Source of the DNA: Costertonia aggregata
GTDB lineage: Bacteria; Bacteroidota; Bacteroidia; Flavobacteriales; Flavobacteriaceae
Assembly (NCBI RefSeq): GCF_013402795.1
Contig: NZ_CP058595.1
Span: forward strand, 3,264,001 to 3,328,000
Direction of reading: 5' to 3'
DNA: 64,000 nt
Under the pieces are notes generated by a model that did no database searches, was not told the origin of the DNA, and worked only from the letters and a program-made list of their open reading frames with translations. The number at the start of each line of letters is the position of its first letter. Positions within the stretch are counted from its first letter, which is position 1. A program made the position numbers and the translations under genes. This document shows positions 43,444 to 53,184 of this stretch, in pieces.

Positions 43444-45165
43444 ATGCAGATAAAGGAATCACCGGAAGTTTATGACGTAATTATTGTTGGATCTGGAGCT
43501 GGTGGCGGAATGGCAACAAAACAATTGGCCGATGCAGGCCTAAACGTAGCAGTAGTTGAAGCAGGGCCATTTTTTGATCCCGCAGACCCTAAGACGATGA
43601 CGCAACTAAAATGGGCCTATGAATCCCCAAGGCGATTTGCCGGTACTGACCGTGCTTTTGGCGGGGATGATATGTCATATGGTGATTGGGAAGTTGAAGG
43701 GGAACCCTATACACATACAAAAGGCACTATATTTAGATGGTGGCGTTCCAGAATGTTAGGAGGCCGCACCAACCATTGGGGGCGTATTTCGTTACGCTTT
43801 GGGCCAAAAGACTTTAAAGGCAAGACCAGAGATGGGTATGGCGATGATTGGCCCATTGGTTACGATGATGTTAAACCCTATTATGACAAAGTAGATAAAT
43901 TAATCGGTGTATTTGGAACCAACGAAGGTTTGGAAGATGACCCGGACGGTTTTTTTCTACCGCCCCCAAAACCAAGATTGCATGAGCTTTTTTATATAGA
44001 AGGGGCAAAAAAATCAAATGTTCCCGTAATTCCGGGACGGCTGTCAATGTTGACCAAAAGGATAAATAATGAACGTGGTATCTGTTTTTATTGCGGGCAG
44101 TGTAAAAGGTCATGCTCTGCCTATGCGGATTTTTCCTCGGGGAGCTGCTTAATATTTCCAGCACAAAAAAGTGGTGGTAAGGTCAAGATTTATGTGAACT
44201 CAATGGTACGTGAGGTTTTAACCAACGAAGAAGGTAAAGCAACAGGTGTATCCTACATAAATAAGGAAGACCGTAAAGAGTATGCTTTAAAGGGTAAAGT
44301 AGTCGTGCTGGCCGCGTCTGCTTGTAGCTCTGCACGTATCCTCCTAAATTCTAAAAGCAAGCAACACCCGAACGGATTGGGCAATAGTAGTAACTTGGTC
44401 GGTAAATATCTACATGATTCCACCGGGTCGGGAGCTGCCGGCGTAATTCCTGGTTTAATGAACCGTAAGGTGTCCTATAATGAGGACGGTGTTGGGGGAA
44501 TGCATGTATATTCCCCATGGTGGGGCGATAATTCCAAACTTGATTTCCCACGAGGTTATCATATTGAAGTTTGGGGGGGTATGTCCATACCAAACTATGG
44601 CTTTGGGTGGAACCAAGGCGATCTTAACCAGTATTTTGGTTTAAAGGTCGGTGGTTACGGCGACAGCTTAAGAGAAGAGGTAAAGAAATACTATGGTGCC
44701 GTAATCGGTTTTGGCGGTAGAGGCGAAGGTATCGCAAGAAAAGAAAACTATTGTGAGATCGATCCCACTACGGTTGATGAATATGGTATACCAGTTTTAA
44801 AGTTCAACTATCAATGGTCAGATCTGGAGAGAAATCAGGCAAAGCATATGCAAGACACCTTTGAAGAGATAATACACAACATGGGTGGGCATTATTTGGG
44901 CGAGAAACCGGGCAAGGATAAGGATTACGGCCTAAATGCCCCCGGAGAAATCATACACGAGGTAGGAACCACGCGAATGGGTGATGACCCCAAAACTTCG
45001 GTTACCAACAAATTTAATCAATTACATGACGTCGATAACGTTTTTATCGTAGATGCGGGGCCGTTCGTTTCGCAAGCCGATAAAAATTGTACTTGGACAA
45101 TATTGGCACTTTCGTGGAGAGCGTCGGATTATATTATTGAGCAATTGAAACAACAAAATATTTAG
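43444..45165 (+). CDS. GMC family oxidoreductase
   Basis: Start ATG 43444 (MQIKESPEVYDVII) chosen; a longer GTG frame from 43423 adds seven residues. 573 residues. FAD-binding DVIIVGSGAGGGMATKQLADAGLNV and C-terminal VFIVDAGPFVSQADKNCTWTI with HEVGTTRMGDDPKTSV. A Cys cluster CFYCGQCKRSC (near 217) occurs. The adjacent gluconate-2-dehydrogenase subunit 3-like gene and sugar isomerase suggest a periplasmic sugar/polyol dehydrogenase complex. No Sec signal on this subunit; it may be exported by the TAT signal of its partner. Confidence 0.93.
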   Translation: MQIKESPEVYDVIIVGSGAGGGMATKQLADAGLNVAVVEAGPFFDPADPKTMTQLKWAYESPRRFAGTDRAFGGDDMSYGDWEVEGEPYTHTKGTIFRWWRSRMLGGRTNHWGRISLRFGPKDFKGKTRDGYGDDWPIGYDDVKPYYDKVDKLIGVFGTNEGLEDDPDGFFLPPPKPRLHELFYIEGAKKSNVPVIPGRLSMLTKRINNERGICFYCGQCKRSCSAYADFSSGSCLIFPAQKSGGKVKIYVNSMVREVLTNEEGKATGVSYINKEDRKEYALKGKVVVLAASACSSARILLNSKSKQHPNGLGNSSNLVGKYLHDSTGSGAAGVIPGLMNRKVSYNEDGVGGMHVYSPWWGDNSKLDFPRGYHIEVWGGMSIPNYGFGWNQGDLNQYFGLKVGGYGDSLREEVKKYYGAVIGFGGRGEGIARKENYCEIDPTTVDEYGIPVLKFNYQWSDLERNQAKHMQDTFEEIIHNMGGHYLGEKPGKDKDYGLNAPGEIIHEVGTTRMGDDPKTSVTNKFNQLHDVDNVFIVDAGPFVSQADKNCTWTILALSWRASDYIIEQLKQQNI

Positions 45166-45168
45166 ACC

Positions 45169-45885
45169 ATGGATAGAAGAAAAAGTATACAGACCATAAT
45201 CCTTGGAGCTGGTGCATCGGCCTTGGCATTTCATGGTTGTAAAACAGATGGTGAGAAAACGAATCAGGAAATTCCGGCTACCGAGGACACCAAATATTTT
45301 GGTCGTACCCCAAAAGAACTGGAACGTATTGAAAAACTGAACGCCGAACAATTGTTCAATACGCATGAAATGGAGACCATAGCCGTTTTGAGTACGGTGA
45401 TTCTCCCCCCTAAAGAACCGCATGGCGGGCCAATTGAGGCAGAGGTTCCCGAGCTTATCGAATTTATGGGAAAAGACATTCCCGAAATGAAACCTATACT
45501 TTTGGGCGGACTCATGTGGATGGACCATAAAAGTAATACCGAGTTCGGAACAGAGTTCAAATCAGCTACCCTGGAGCAGCAAAAAATGATTTGTGACCAA
45601 ATATGTTACCATGATCCAAAAATACCTTTGGATGAGCAACCCTTGGAAATCCAATTTTTTGCCTTAATGCGTAACCTAACAGTGACCGGGTACTATACAT
45701 CTAAGGTAGGTATCGCCGACTTGGGTTACAAAGGCAATCAGCCCAATGTATGGGACGGTGTGCCCCAAGACGTGCTGGATCAGCATGGTGTTGCCTATGA
45801 CCCGGAATGGATTGCAAAATGCGTGGATCAGAGCAAAAGAAATGTAATTGCAGAATGGGATGAAAATGGAAACCTATTGACCTGA
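45169..45885 (+). CDS. Gluconate 2-dehydrogenase subunit 3 family protein
   Basis: 238 residues. TAT-like signal MDRRKSIQTIILGAGASALA, followed by FHGC, a possible lipobox. The rest matches the gluconate 2-dehydrogenase gamma-subunit family (VLSTVILPPKEPHGG, VPELIEFMGKD). The stop overlaps the ATG of the next gene by one base, and it starts 3 bp after the GMC gene: a tight operon. Confidence 0.88.
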   Translation: MDRRKSIQTIILGAGASALAFHGCKTDGEKTNQEIPATEDTKYFGRTPKELERIEKLNAEQLFNTHEMETIAVLSTVILPPKEPHGGPIEAEVPELIEFMGKDIPEMKPILLGGLMWMDHKSNTEFGTEFKSATLEQQKMICDQICYHDPKIPLDEQPLEIQFFALMRNLTVTGYYTSKVGIADLGYKGNQPNVWDGVPQDVLDQHGVAYDPEWIAKCVDQSKRNVIAEWDENGNLLT

Positions 45886-46706
45886 TGATGAAAAAAATAC
45901 TATGTTTTTGCGCAGCACTCACAGCTACTTTTGCACTATCGGCACAAGAAGTCGGTTTACAATTGTACAGCCTAAGAAATCAATTCAAAAAAGATGTATC
46001 TGGAACCTTGGATCTCATTAAATCCTGGGATATTGTCAAAATTGAGGGCGGTGATTCTTACGGACTGCCCGTTGCCGAATTCAAGGCAATGTTGGCCGAA
46101 CGTAATTTTGATATTGTTAGTGTTCAAGGCGGGTATTTGGAACTCAAAGATGATTTGAATACGGTTATCCAAAGGGCAAAGGATTATGATGCGGAATATG
46201 TAATGTGTGCTTGGATAGACCACAAAGGCGACGAGTTCGGCATCAGCAACACAAAAGAAGCGGTAGAAGTGTTCAACTCAGCGGGAAAGCGCCTAAAAGA
46301 AAAAGGGATAACTTTGGTATATCATCCACATGGCTATGAGTTTCGCCCGTATAAAAACGGTACTCTCTTTGACTACATGGCGGCGAATGCCGAACATTTT
46401 GATTTTGAGATGGATGTATACTGGTTCAGGCACGGCGGAGCAGACCCAATGGCTATGTTGAACAAGTATCCCGACAAATTCAAATTGATGCATCTGAAAG
46501 ATATGCAAAAAGGTACAAAAGGAAATAACACAGGGCATTCCGATGTAGAGACCAACGTGGTTTTAGGTACAGGTCAAATTGATATTGCGGCATTGGTAAA
46601 ACGTGGTAAAGAGTTGGGTATCGAATATATGTTCATAGAAGACGAATCTTCACGTTCCGTTAAGCAAATACCCCAAAGCCTGTCATTTCTGCAATCTATC
46701 AAGTAA
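45885..46706 (+). CDS. Sugar phosphate isomerase/epimerase-like TIM barrel protein
   Basis: 273 residues. Sec signal (ATFALSAQ), then an AP-endonuclease-2-type TIM barrel: EVGLQLYSLRNQF, VVSVQGGYLEL-like DIVSVQGGYLELKDD, YHPHGYEFRP, DFEMDVYWFRHGGADP, LMHLKDMQKG (His/Lys metal site) and YMFIEDESSRSV. Third gene of the GMC operon, so likely acts on the same sugar, in the periplasm. Confidence 0.9.
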   Translation: MMKKILCFCAALTATFALSAQEVGLQLYSLRNQFKKDVSGTLDLIKSWDIVKIEGGDSYGLPVAEFKAMLAERNFDIVSVQGGYLELKDDLNTVIQRAKDYDAEYVMCAWIDHKGDEFGISNTKEAVEVFNSAGKRLKEKGITLVYHPHGYEFRPYKNGTLFDYMAANAEHFDFEMDVYWFRHGGADPMAMLNKYPDKFKLMHLKDMQKGTKGNNTGHSDVETNVVLGTGQIDIAALVKRGKELGIEYMFIEDESSRSVKQIPQSLSFLQSIK

Positions 46707-46733
46707 CGGCTTGATAGGTTCTTCTTTTTTATT
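46696..46733 (+). terminator. Terminator of the GMC operon
   Basis: CTATCAAG (46696-46703) pairs with CTTGATAG (46710-46717), an 8-bp stem overlapping the last codons, followed by a T-rich tract. Confidence 0.7.
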
Positions 46734-46773
46734 CATATTCAAGTATCTTTACTTCATATAATATACTTGGGGA

Positions 46774-47505
46774 ATGCGAATAGGCTTGTTATCGTTTACT
46801 TTTTTATTATTTTTTGCCTGTAAGGAAGATAAAACCAATACTGATAAAAATACACACTTCGAATCTTCAATATCTCAAGATTCGATTGTCAGGGACTCTA
46901 CGTTGAACCACGATAAAAAAGTTCCCAAAAAAACGTTCAGAACCTTTGAAGGACTTGCCGATACTACCTTTGTACGCTTAGCTGATTTTAGTGATGGTTT
47001 TGCTTATGATATGCGGTATGCCACCGACAATAATTTTTTGGAGGAAAAAGTATATGAATGTGGGGAGTGCTATACTAGGGTAAAAACAGCCAAAGCATTA
47101 CTTACGGCCAATGCTGATTTTAAGGGCAAAGGTGTGAAAATCAAGTTTTTTGATTGCTACAGACCCAATTCGATACAATATAAAATGTGGGAAATAGTGC
47201 CTAATTCCCAGTATGTAGCCAATCCGGAAAAAGGTTCCATACACAACAAGGGTGGGGCTGTCGACATAACTTTGGTAGATATGGATGGGAAGGAGCTGGA
47301 TATGGGTACCGATTTTGATTTTTTTGGCAAACGGGCATATCACGATAATTTTGATTTGCCCCAAAATATTCTTGATAATAGAAAATTGTTGAAAGAAACC
47401 ATGGAAAAACATGGTTTTTGGTCCATTCGTACAGAATGGTGGCATTACAACTTGTCAGCTGCTTCAAATGATAAGGTCGCCAATTTCAAGTGGGCGTGTG
47501 AATAA
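46774..47505 (+). CDS. D-alanyl-D-alanine dipeptidase, VanX type (M15D), lipoprotein
   Basis: 243 residues with a lipobox (LFFAC, Cys16). M15D signatures: SIHNKGGAVDITL (SxHxxGxAxD zinc site, near 155) and TEWWHY (near 227), plus FFDCYRP. Acts on D-Ala-D-Ala in the periplasm, likely in peptidoglycan turnover rather than vancomycin resistance, as no vanA/vanH neighbours occur. Confidence 0.92.
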   Translation: MRIGLLSFTFLLFFACKEDKTNTDKNTHFESSISQDSIVRDSTLNHDKKVPKKTFRTFEGLADTTFVRLADFSDGFAYDMRYATDNNFLEEKVYECGECYTRVKTAKALLTANADFKGKGVKIKFFDCYRPNSIQYKMWEIVPNSQYVANPEKGSIHNKGGAVDITLVDMDGKELDMGTDFDFFGKRAYHDNFDLPQNILDNRKLLKETMEKHGFWSIRTEWWHYNLSAASNDKVANFKWACE

Positions 47506-47511
47506 ATAGGG

Positions 47512-48690
47512 CTAATTTTTTCTACAATGTATTACGATAAGATTGTTTTCTTTATTTGTACAGAAGAACAAATAGTCAAAACCACCATCTTTAATTTTTG
47601 ATTTCTTTCGAATTTCCAAAACCGATTCGGGGAAATTACGCGTTGTGATGTTCGCTTTTTTCAGCCCTAAAGTTTTTATGGCTTTTTTATTGTAGGGCAC
47701 CGTTTGCACTATATTGAAACATCTTCCGGGAAAATGCAACGCTACCACACTGGTATACAAATGGGTATGCTCGTGAAGCTTTGATAGGTTCAGTTTTTCG
47801 CCCAACAACCTAAAGGCTCCCGACTTAAGTATGGCGGCATTGGGCTCATATAGGTATTTTAGGGGAGTGTCAAATCTTGTGGTTGCTTTATTTTCCTCTA
47901 AAAATTTAAAGTCAAAAGCCTCGTTTTCGTTCTTTTTTATATTAATGGTTTTAATAAGGATATCATCCGTAAAGCCTTTTTCCAAAAGCCACAAAAGCTC
48001 TTTTACCTCGTTTTCGATGGCAACTACATGTATTTGTTTTACATATTTTAATTCTTGTATACCGTTTGAAAAATCGAGTAAGGGCGACGTTTTAACTAAA
48101 ATGGTTTCCGAGCTTTTAAAAAGTAGCTCCAAATACCGGGGTACGTTTGGCATACAATCGGAAAGCAAAAACACTTTTTGTTCGGCTTTATTTCTTCTAG
48201 AAGGATCCAAATAAATTACATCAAATTCTTTTTTTGATGCTTGCAAATACGAAATGCCGTTTTCACAAATGGTAGTTATGTTACCCTGTTTTAAAACGTT
48301 GAAGTTATATGCCGCAATCGAAGAGAGTTCATCGTTTATTTCTAAATGGGTAATGGAATCAATTTTTTTACTGAAAAAATAACTGTCGACACCCAGCCCA
48401 CCCGTAAAGTCTAAGAGCGATGCTCCATCAACTAAACTGGCTTTGTATTTAGCAGTGATTTCAGAAGAGGTCTGTTCAATATGTATCTTTTTTGGATAAT
48501 ATATTCCTTTGGTATTGAACCATGTTGGCAGCTTATTTTTACACTTTTTCTTGCTTTCTAACTGCTGTACTATCTCTTTATTGGCAACACCATCAAAAAT
48601 GGATTTTTTAAATAACACTGCCATGGTGTCAGTATTCCAATTTTTATTTATAAATTGTTGTACACCAGTTTTTAATATATTTTTATTCAA
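47512..48690 (-). CDS. Class I SAM methyltransferase with THUMP-like domain
   Basis: 392 residues. SAM-binding LLDFTGGLGVDSYFFS, ITHLEINDELSSIAAYN and the catalytic-region YLDPSRRNKAEQKVFLL, with a C-terminal half typical of flavobacterial THUMP-like methyltransferases (NITTRNFPESVLEIRKKSKI). The target, probably an RNA, is unassigned. It starts 7 bp after the AI-2E transporter gene. Confidence 0.85.
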   Translation of the reverse strand: MNKNILKTGVQQFINKNWNTDTMAVLFKKSIFDGVANKEIVQQLESKKKCKNKLPTWFNTKGIYYPKKIHIEQTSSEITAKYKASLVDGASLLDFTGGLGVDSYFFSKKIDSITHLEINDELSSIAAYNFNVLKQGNITTICENGISYLQASKKEFDVIYLDPSRRNKAEQKVFLLSDCMPNVPRYLELLFKSSETILVKTSPLLDFSNGIQELKYVKQIHVVAIENEVKELLWLLEKGFTDDILIKTINIKKNENEAFDFKFLEENKATTRFDTPLKYLYEPNAAILKSGAFRLLGEKLNLSKLHEHTHLYTSVVALHFPGRCFNIVQTVPYNKKAIKTLGLKKANITTRNFPESVLEIRKKSKIKDGGFDYLFFCTNKENNLIVIHCRKN

Positions 48691-48697
48691 AGCGATA

Positions 48698-49801
48698 CTA
48701 TAAATTTCCTGTCAACTTTTTTACGATTTTGTTTTCGGATAAAAATTCCTTTAAAATCACTTTAATCGCTGTATAGCCAGGTACGGCGACTACCATTCCA
48801 AATACACCGAACAATAGTCCGGCAATGATGATGACCAAGAAAATTTCTAACGGATGTGACTTCACGCTGTTGGAAAATATAAAAGGTTGTGAGAAAAAAT
48901 TGTCTACCAATTGGCCAATTGCCAAGCCTATAAAAACATAGCCGGTCTTTGGTAGGGTTACGGTGCTAAAGTCCATCCCCAAATTACTCGTCATTGTCAA
49001 CAAAAGCATGAGTACTCCGCCTATGATTGGGCCCACATAGGGTATAATATTAAAAAGGGCACAGAGAAAAGCGATTACTATTGCGTTTTCTATACCAACT
49101 ATGAACAATACAATAGTGTAAATAACAAAGAGAACGAATATCTGCAAAAGCAGTCCAACAAAATATCGGGATAGGAGCCCATTGATTTTTTCGATTGAAT
49201 TTACCGTTCCCTTTTCCTTTGCTTTGGGGACAAAGGTCAATAATCCGTTTTGAAACAGTTTACTGTCCTTCAGGAAAAAGAAAGAGATAAAGATTACCGA
49301 AAACAACCCTATGCTAAAAGTGCTGACCAGGTCTAAAAAAGAGTTGAGGAAATTGGGAATAAAGCTCACATCGAATTTTTTCAGGATATCATCTTTTTCA
49401 ATTTCGGCTTCTTCTATAATGTCTTTGACATCACTGGGCGAAGCCCCAAAATATTGGGTTATCTCCCCATACAGAGTGTTGAGACTCTTCTGAAGTTCGT
49501 CTATATTGAGCAATGAGAGATTTTTGCCCTGCTCGGTAATTAAAGGGATAAAAAGTGCAACTATGCCGGCAATAACGGCAACCATAAACACCATGGTCAA
49601 GACAACGGCCAGTGTATTCGGAAATTTTAATTTTCTTCTTAAAAAAAGTACAACAGGCCTGCCGATTAGGGCTATTACGGCCGCTATCGCCAAATAGGCC
49701 AAAACAGACTGTATTTTATACAGAAAAAATACAATCAATGTTATACCTACGAGAATGGCAATGGCCCTTAAAATTCCGTTAGATATGGTTTTGGTGGTCA
49801 T
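48698..49801 (-). CDS. AI-2E family transporter (PerM-like)
   Basis: 367 residues with about seven membrane segments: an N-terminal pair (AIAILVGITLIVFFLY, LAYLAIAAVIALIGRPVVLFL), a central hairpin and a C-terminal block (IVIAFLCALFNIIPYVGPIIGG, AGLLFGVFGMVVAVPGYTA). The IPYVGPIIGG motif is diagnostic. Substrate is not predictable; some members are Na+/H+ antiporters. Overlap-close to DUF4159 upstream (2 bp). Confidence 0.93.
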   Translation of the reverse strand: MTTKTISNGILRAIAILVGITLIVFFLYKIQSVLAYLAIAAVIALIGRPVVLFLRRKLKFPNTLAVVLTMVFMVAVIAGIVALFIPLITEQGKNLSLLNIDELQKSLNTLYGEITQYFGASPSDVKDIIEEAEIEKDDILKKFDVSFIPNFLNSFLDLVSTFSIGLFSVIFISFFFLKDSKLFQNGLLTFVPKAKEKGTVNSIEKINGLLSRYFVGLLLQIFVLFVIYTIVLFIVGIENAIVIAFLCALFNIIPYVGPIIGGVLMLLLTMTSNLGMDFSTVTLPKTGYVFIGLAIGQLVDNFFSQPFIFSNSVKSHPLEIFLVIIIAGLLFGVFGMVVAVPGYTAIKVILKEFLSENKIVKKLTGNL

Positions 49802-49803
49802 AT

Positions 49804-50454
49804 TTAATTATTAAAGACGTAAGATACAATATTGGCTCCCATTTGCAGGGCTTTTAACCGTACCTCTTCGGGATCATTATGAACCAATGGGTCTTCCCAA
49901 CCATCACCAAGATCACTTTCAACCGTAAAGAGCAACAGTAACCTGTTATCGTGAAAAATGCCCATGGCCTGTGGCCTTTTTCCGTCGTGTTCATGAATTT
50001 TGGGCAAACCTTCGGGAAAGGTGTAGGCCTGTGAAAATATGGGGTGATCCGCACCCAATTCAACAAGTTCTTTATCGGGAAAAACTTTTATGATCTCTTT
50101 TTTTAAATAGGGGGCCATACCATAATTATCATCAATATGTAAAAACCCGCCGGATAAAAGATAGGTTCTAAGGTTGTTGGCTTCCTCATTTGAAAATACA
50201 ACGTTCCCGTGCCCGGTCATATGTATAAAGGGATATTGAAAAATAGAAATACTTCCTACTTCAACGGTTTCCGTTTTGGTATTTATTCGCGTATTGATAT
50301 TGCGGTTGCAGAATTCGATTAAATTGGGTAGTGCGGTAGGGTTGGAATACCAATCGCCACCACCGTTATACTTTAGCACTGCAATCTCTTGTCCAGAAGT
50401 TAAAAAACTCCCAAAAAGCAGTATAACCGAACAGAGGCTTGTAAGTTTTTGCAT
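49804..50454 (-). CDS. DUF4159 family exported protein
   Basis: 216 residues. Signal peptide (SLCSVILLFGSFLTSGQ), then IAVLKYNGGGDWYSNPTALPNL, GFLHIDDNYGMAPYLKKEI and ADHPIFSQAY, LGDGWEDP, matching DUF4159, a glutamine-amidotransferase-like fold without the Cys nucleophile. Function unknown. First gene of the DUF4159 - AI-2E - methyltransferase operon. Confidence 0.9.
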   Translation of the reverse strand: MQKLTSLCSVILLFGSFLTSGQEIAVLKYNGGGDWYSNPTALPNLIEFCNRNINTRINTKTETVEVGSISIFQYPFIHMTGHGNVVFSNEEANNLRTYLLSGGFLHIDDNYGMAPYLKKEIIKVFPDKELVELGADHPIFSQAYTFPEGLPKIHEHDGKRPQAMGIFHDNRLLLLFTVESDLGDGWEDPLVHNDPEEVRLKALQMGANIVSYVFNN

Positions 50455-50493
50455 TTGAAGTCGTACAAAGTTGTATCAAATTTAATGATAATC

Positions 50494-51279
50494 ATGTTGA
50501 AAAAAATCATGTTGGCGGCATTAGTTTTTAGTGGTCTTGCAATATCGGGCTTTACCAAAAACAAAATCTCAAAATTGGGTATACCGGAAACGAAAGCAAC
50601 CGGTGAGAATATTTATGAGCCCATTGTGGTTTTGGAGCTGTTCACATCTCAGGGTTGTTCCAGTTGTCCGTCGGCAGATCTGTTGTTGAATAAAGTAAAA
50701 AATGAATTTGATGAGAATGTCTTTGCGCTTTCCTATCATGTAGACTATTGGAACCATATTGGCTGGAAAGACCCTTTTAGTAAAGCGGAATACGGTAAAA
50801 AGCAAAGCAGCTATAATTCAAAAATAGGATATAGGGGCAATTATACCCCGGAAGTTGTCGTAAACGGTAAAGCGCATTTTGTAGGCTCAAACACTTCAAA
50901 GATGTATGCCAAGATAAATGATTATTCAAAACAAAAAACAGAAAATACCATCAATATATCCAATGTGGTCAATGATGAAAAAACCATTGGGTTTGACTAT
51001 AAGTTGTATGGCAACTTGAAAAATAAAAAAGTAAGGGCGGTTTTGGTTTTGGACCAGCGCACCACGCAGGTAAAAAGGGGTGAGAACAGAGATAGAACAC
51101 TCACCAATAGCAATATAGTCGTATCTGAAAAATATATTTCAACAAAAGATACTGAGGGTTTCGCTTACTTGGGCGTACCGGAAATCGTAAAACCCAAAGA
51201 AAAAGTTCACCTGATGCTGTTTTTGGAAAATGATGATCTGGAAATAACCGGAGCAGCAAAAAAAACGGTGAGCAGGTAA
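50494..51279 (+). CDS. DUF1223 thioredoxin-like exported protein
   Basis: ATG 50494 (MLKKIMLAALVFSGLA) is favoured for its signal peptide; two upstream in-frame ATGs exist. 261 residues with VVLELFTSQGCSSCPSADLL (CSSC near 58), FALSYHVDYWNHIGWKDPF and YTPEVVVNGKAHFVGS, the DUF1223 hallmarks. CxxC suggests redox activity, unproved. Single gene. Confidence 0.92.
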   Translation: MLKKIMLAALVFSGLAISGFTKNKISKLGIPETKATGENIYEPIVVLELFTSQGCSSCPSADLLLNKVKNEFDENVFALSYHVDYWNHIGWKDPFSKAEYGKKQSSYNSKIGYRGNYTPEVVVNGKAHFVGSNTSKMYAKINDYSKQKTENTINISNVVNDEKTIGFDYKLYGNLKNKKVRAVLVLDQRTTQVKRGENRDRTLTNSNIVVSEKYISTKDTEGFAYLGVPEIVKPKEKVHLMLFLENDDLEITGAAKKTVSR

Positions 51280-51305
51280 AGGCTTAGTTTTAGTGTTTGG
51301 TTTGT

Positions 51306-51352
51306 ATCCACATCCCTTGATTACTTGTTCTAAGGGGTGTGGATTTTTGTTT
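51306..51352. terminator. Terminator between DUF1223 gene and rsmE
   Basis: ATCCACATCCCTT and AAGGGGTGTGGAT form a 13-bp stem with one wobble, followed by TTTTGTTTT on the plus strand. It also serves the convergent rsmE. Confidence 0.8.
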
Positions 51353-52059
51353 TAGCCGTTATTGATAATATTCACGGTGGTACAAGCCACCAGAGCTGCG
51401 GTTTCCGTTCGTAATCTACTTTCTCCCAATGATACGGGCCAAAATCCGTTTTCGTAAGCGGATTTTATTTCGGGAACGGAAAAATCCCCTTCGGGCCCAA
51501 TCAAAATAGTCACGTCTTTATCGGCCGCAACCCTTCTTTTGAGGTCCATTTTTTCCTCTTCCTCGCAGTGTGCAATAAATAATAGCCCATTATGTTCTTT
51601 GGCCAGGAAATCCGTCATGGGGATAGCGTCATTCAATTTGGGAAGATAAGCGCGTAGGCTTTGTTTCATTGCGGACTGCATCACTTTTTCCAATCGTTCT
51701 TTTTTAATGACTTTACGTTCCGAACGCTCACATATGATCGGGGTTATTTCGTTTACCCCGATTTCGGTAGCTTTCTCCAAAAACCATTCAAACCGGTCAT
51801 TGTTCTTCGTGGGTGCCACGGCCATGTGCAACCAGTGCATCTTTTGTATTTTTTTATCGGTATCGATTATGGTTACCTTGCATTTTTTTAGGTCTGCCGA
51901 TAAAATTTTGGCTTCGAATATATAGCCTTTGCCATTGGTAATATGTAGTGTATCACCCTCTTTTTTGCGAAGTACTTTAACGATGTGTTTACTTTCTTCA
52001 GTCGAAAAAACAAAATGGGCCGCACTGTTATCAATTTTGGGATTGTAAAAGAGTTGCAT
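51352..52059 (-). CDS. rsmE: 16S rRNA (uracil1498-N3)-methyltransferase
   Basis: 235 residues. Family features: HFVFSTEESKHIVKVLRKKEGD at the N-terminus, ATEIGVNEITPIICERSERK and the knot region TILIGPEGDFSVPEI ... VSLGESRLRTETAAL. SPOUT fold. It follows tsaD by 12 bp. Confidence 0.97.
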   Translation of the reverse strand: MQLFYNPKIDNSAAHFVFSTEESKHIVKVLRKKEGDTLHITNGKGYIFEAKILSADLKKCKVTIIDTDKKIQKMHWLHMAVAPTKNNDRFEWFLEKATEIGVNEITPIICERSERKVIKKERLEKVMQSAMKQSLRAYLPKLNDAIPMTDFLAKEHNGLLFIAHCEEEEKMDLKRRVAADKDVTILIGPEGDFSVPEIKSAYENGFWPVSLGESRLRTETAALVACTTVNIINNG

Positions 52060-52071
52060 CTTACATTGTAT

Positions 52072-53100
52072 TTAGTTAGTGATAAAATACCTGGCCTTTG
52101 CCGTAACGTCTTGTTTGGCAAAGTCATTTTCAATAAATTTTAAATAGCCCACAATACCGACCATGGCCGCATTATCGGTACAATATTCAAAATTTGGGAT
52201 ATAGGTTTGCCATCCCAATTCTTTTTGAGAGTTGATCAAAGCTTTTCGTATACCCGAGTTTGCTGACACGCCGCCGCCGATAGCTATCTGTTTTATACCG
52301 GTTTGTATGGCGGCTATTTTTAATTTGTCCATCAAAATATTGACGATGGTGTATTGAATCGAGGCGCAAATATCATTCAGGTTTTCTGCTATAAAATTTG
52401 GATTTTTTTCAACTTCTTTGCGAACAAAATATAAAATACTGGTTTTTAGCCCACTAAAACTAAAATTTAGTCCCTTAACTTTAGGTTTGGGAAAGGGAAA
52501 GGCTTTTGGGTCGCCCTTTTTTGCATAAGCATCTACCAAGGGGCCACCTGGGTAAGGCAGTCCCAGTATTTTGGCACTTTTGTCGAAAGCTTCGCCTACG
52601 GCATCGTCCAAAGTTTCCCCAATGATTTTCATATCAAAATAATCCCTCACCAAAACAATCTGGGTGTGACCGCCACTTATGGTCATGGCCAAAAACGGAA
52701 ATGGGGGTTGTTTTTGGGTATCGCCCTCTATAAAATGTGCAAGAATATGGGCTTGCATGTGGTTGACCTCTATCAAAGGAACATCTAGTCCCAGCGATAA
52801 TGATTTTGCGAACGAGGTTCCGACCAATAATGAACCCATAAGTCCAGGTCCCCTGGTAAAAGCTATGGCGGATACTAGTTTTTTATCGATATTTGCTTTG
52901 GTCAATGCTTGGTGCACCACAGGAACTATATTTTGTTGGTGCGCCCTAGATGCCAATTCGGGAACAACGCCCCCGTATTCCTCATGTATTTTTTGTGTTG
53001 CCACAACATTGCTCAGTACTTTTTTATTATGCAATATGGCCGCAGAAGTATCATCGCAGGAAGATTCAATAGCGAGAATGTAAATATTTTGATTTTCCAC
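52072..53100 (-). CDS. tsaD: tRNA N6-adenosine threonylcarbamoyltransferase TsaD
   Basis: 342 residues, typical. ILAIESSCDDTSAAIL, NHMQAHILAHF (metal-binding His pair), TISGGHTQIVLV, DDAVGEAFDKSAKILGLPYPGGP and IGGGVSANSGIR. Universal t6A37 modification. Divergent from tamB with an 84-bp gap. Confidence 0.98.
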   Translation of the reverse strand: MENQNIYILAIESSCDDTSAAILHNKKVLSNVVATQKIHEEYGGVVPELASRAHQQNIVPVVHQALTKANIDKKLVSAIAFTRGPGLMGSLLVGTSFAKSLSLGLDVPLIEVNHMQAHILAHFIEGDTQKQPPFPFLAMTISGGHTQIVLVRDYFDMKIIGETLDDAVGEAFDKSAKILGLPYPGGPLVDAYAKKGDPKAFPFPKPKVKGLNFSFSGLKTSILYFVRKEVEKNPNFIAENLNDICASIQYTIVNILMDKLKIAAIQTGIKQIAIGGGVSANSGIRKALINSQKELGWQTYIPNFEYCTDNAAMVGIVGYLKFIENDFAKQDVTAKARYFITN

Positions 53101-53184
53101 TTGGGTTTGGAATAAAAATTGAACAACAAAGGTAAAACATAAAGCCCTATCAAAAAATTAAGGAAAATACTGATTAGAACGCTG

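Noticed and set aside
46774-47505. Vancomycin-resistance operon
   Set aside because: Only a VanX-type dipeptidase is present; no vanH, vanA or regulators.
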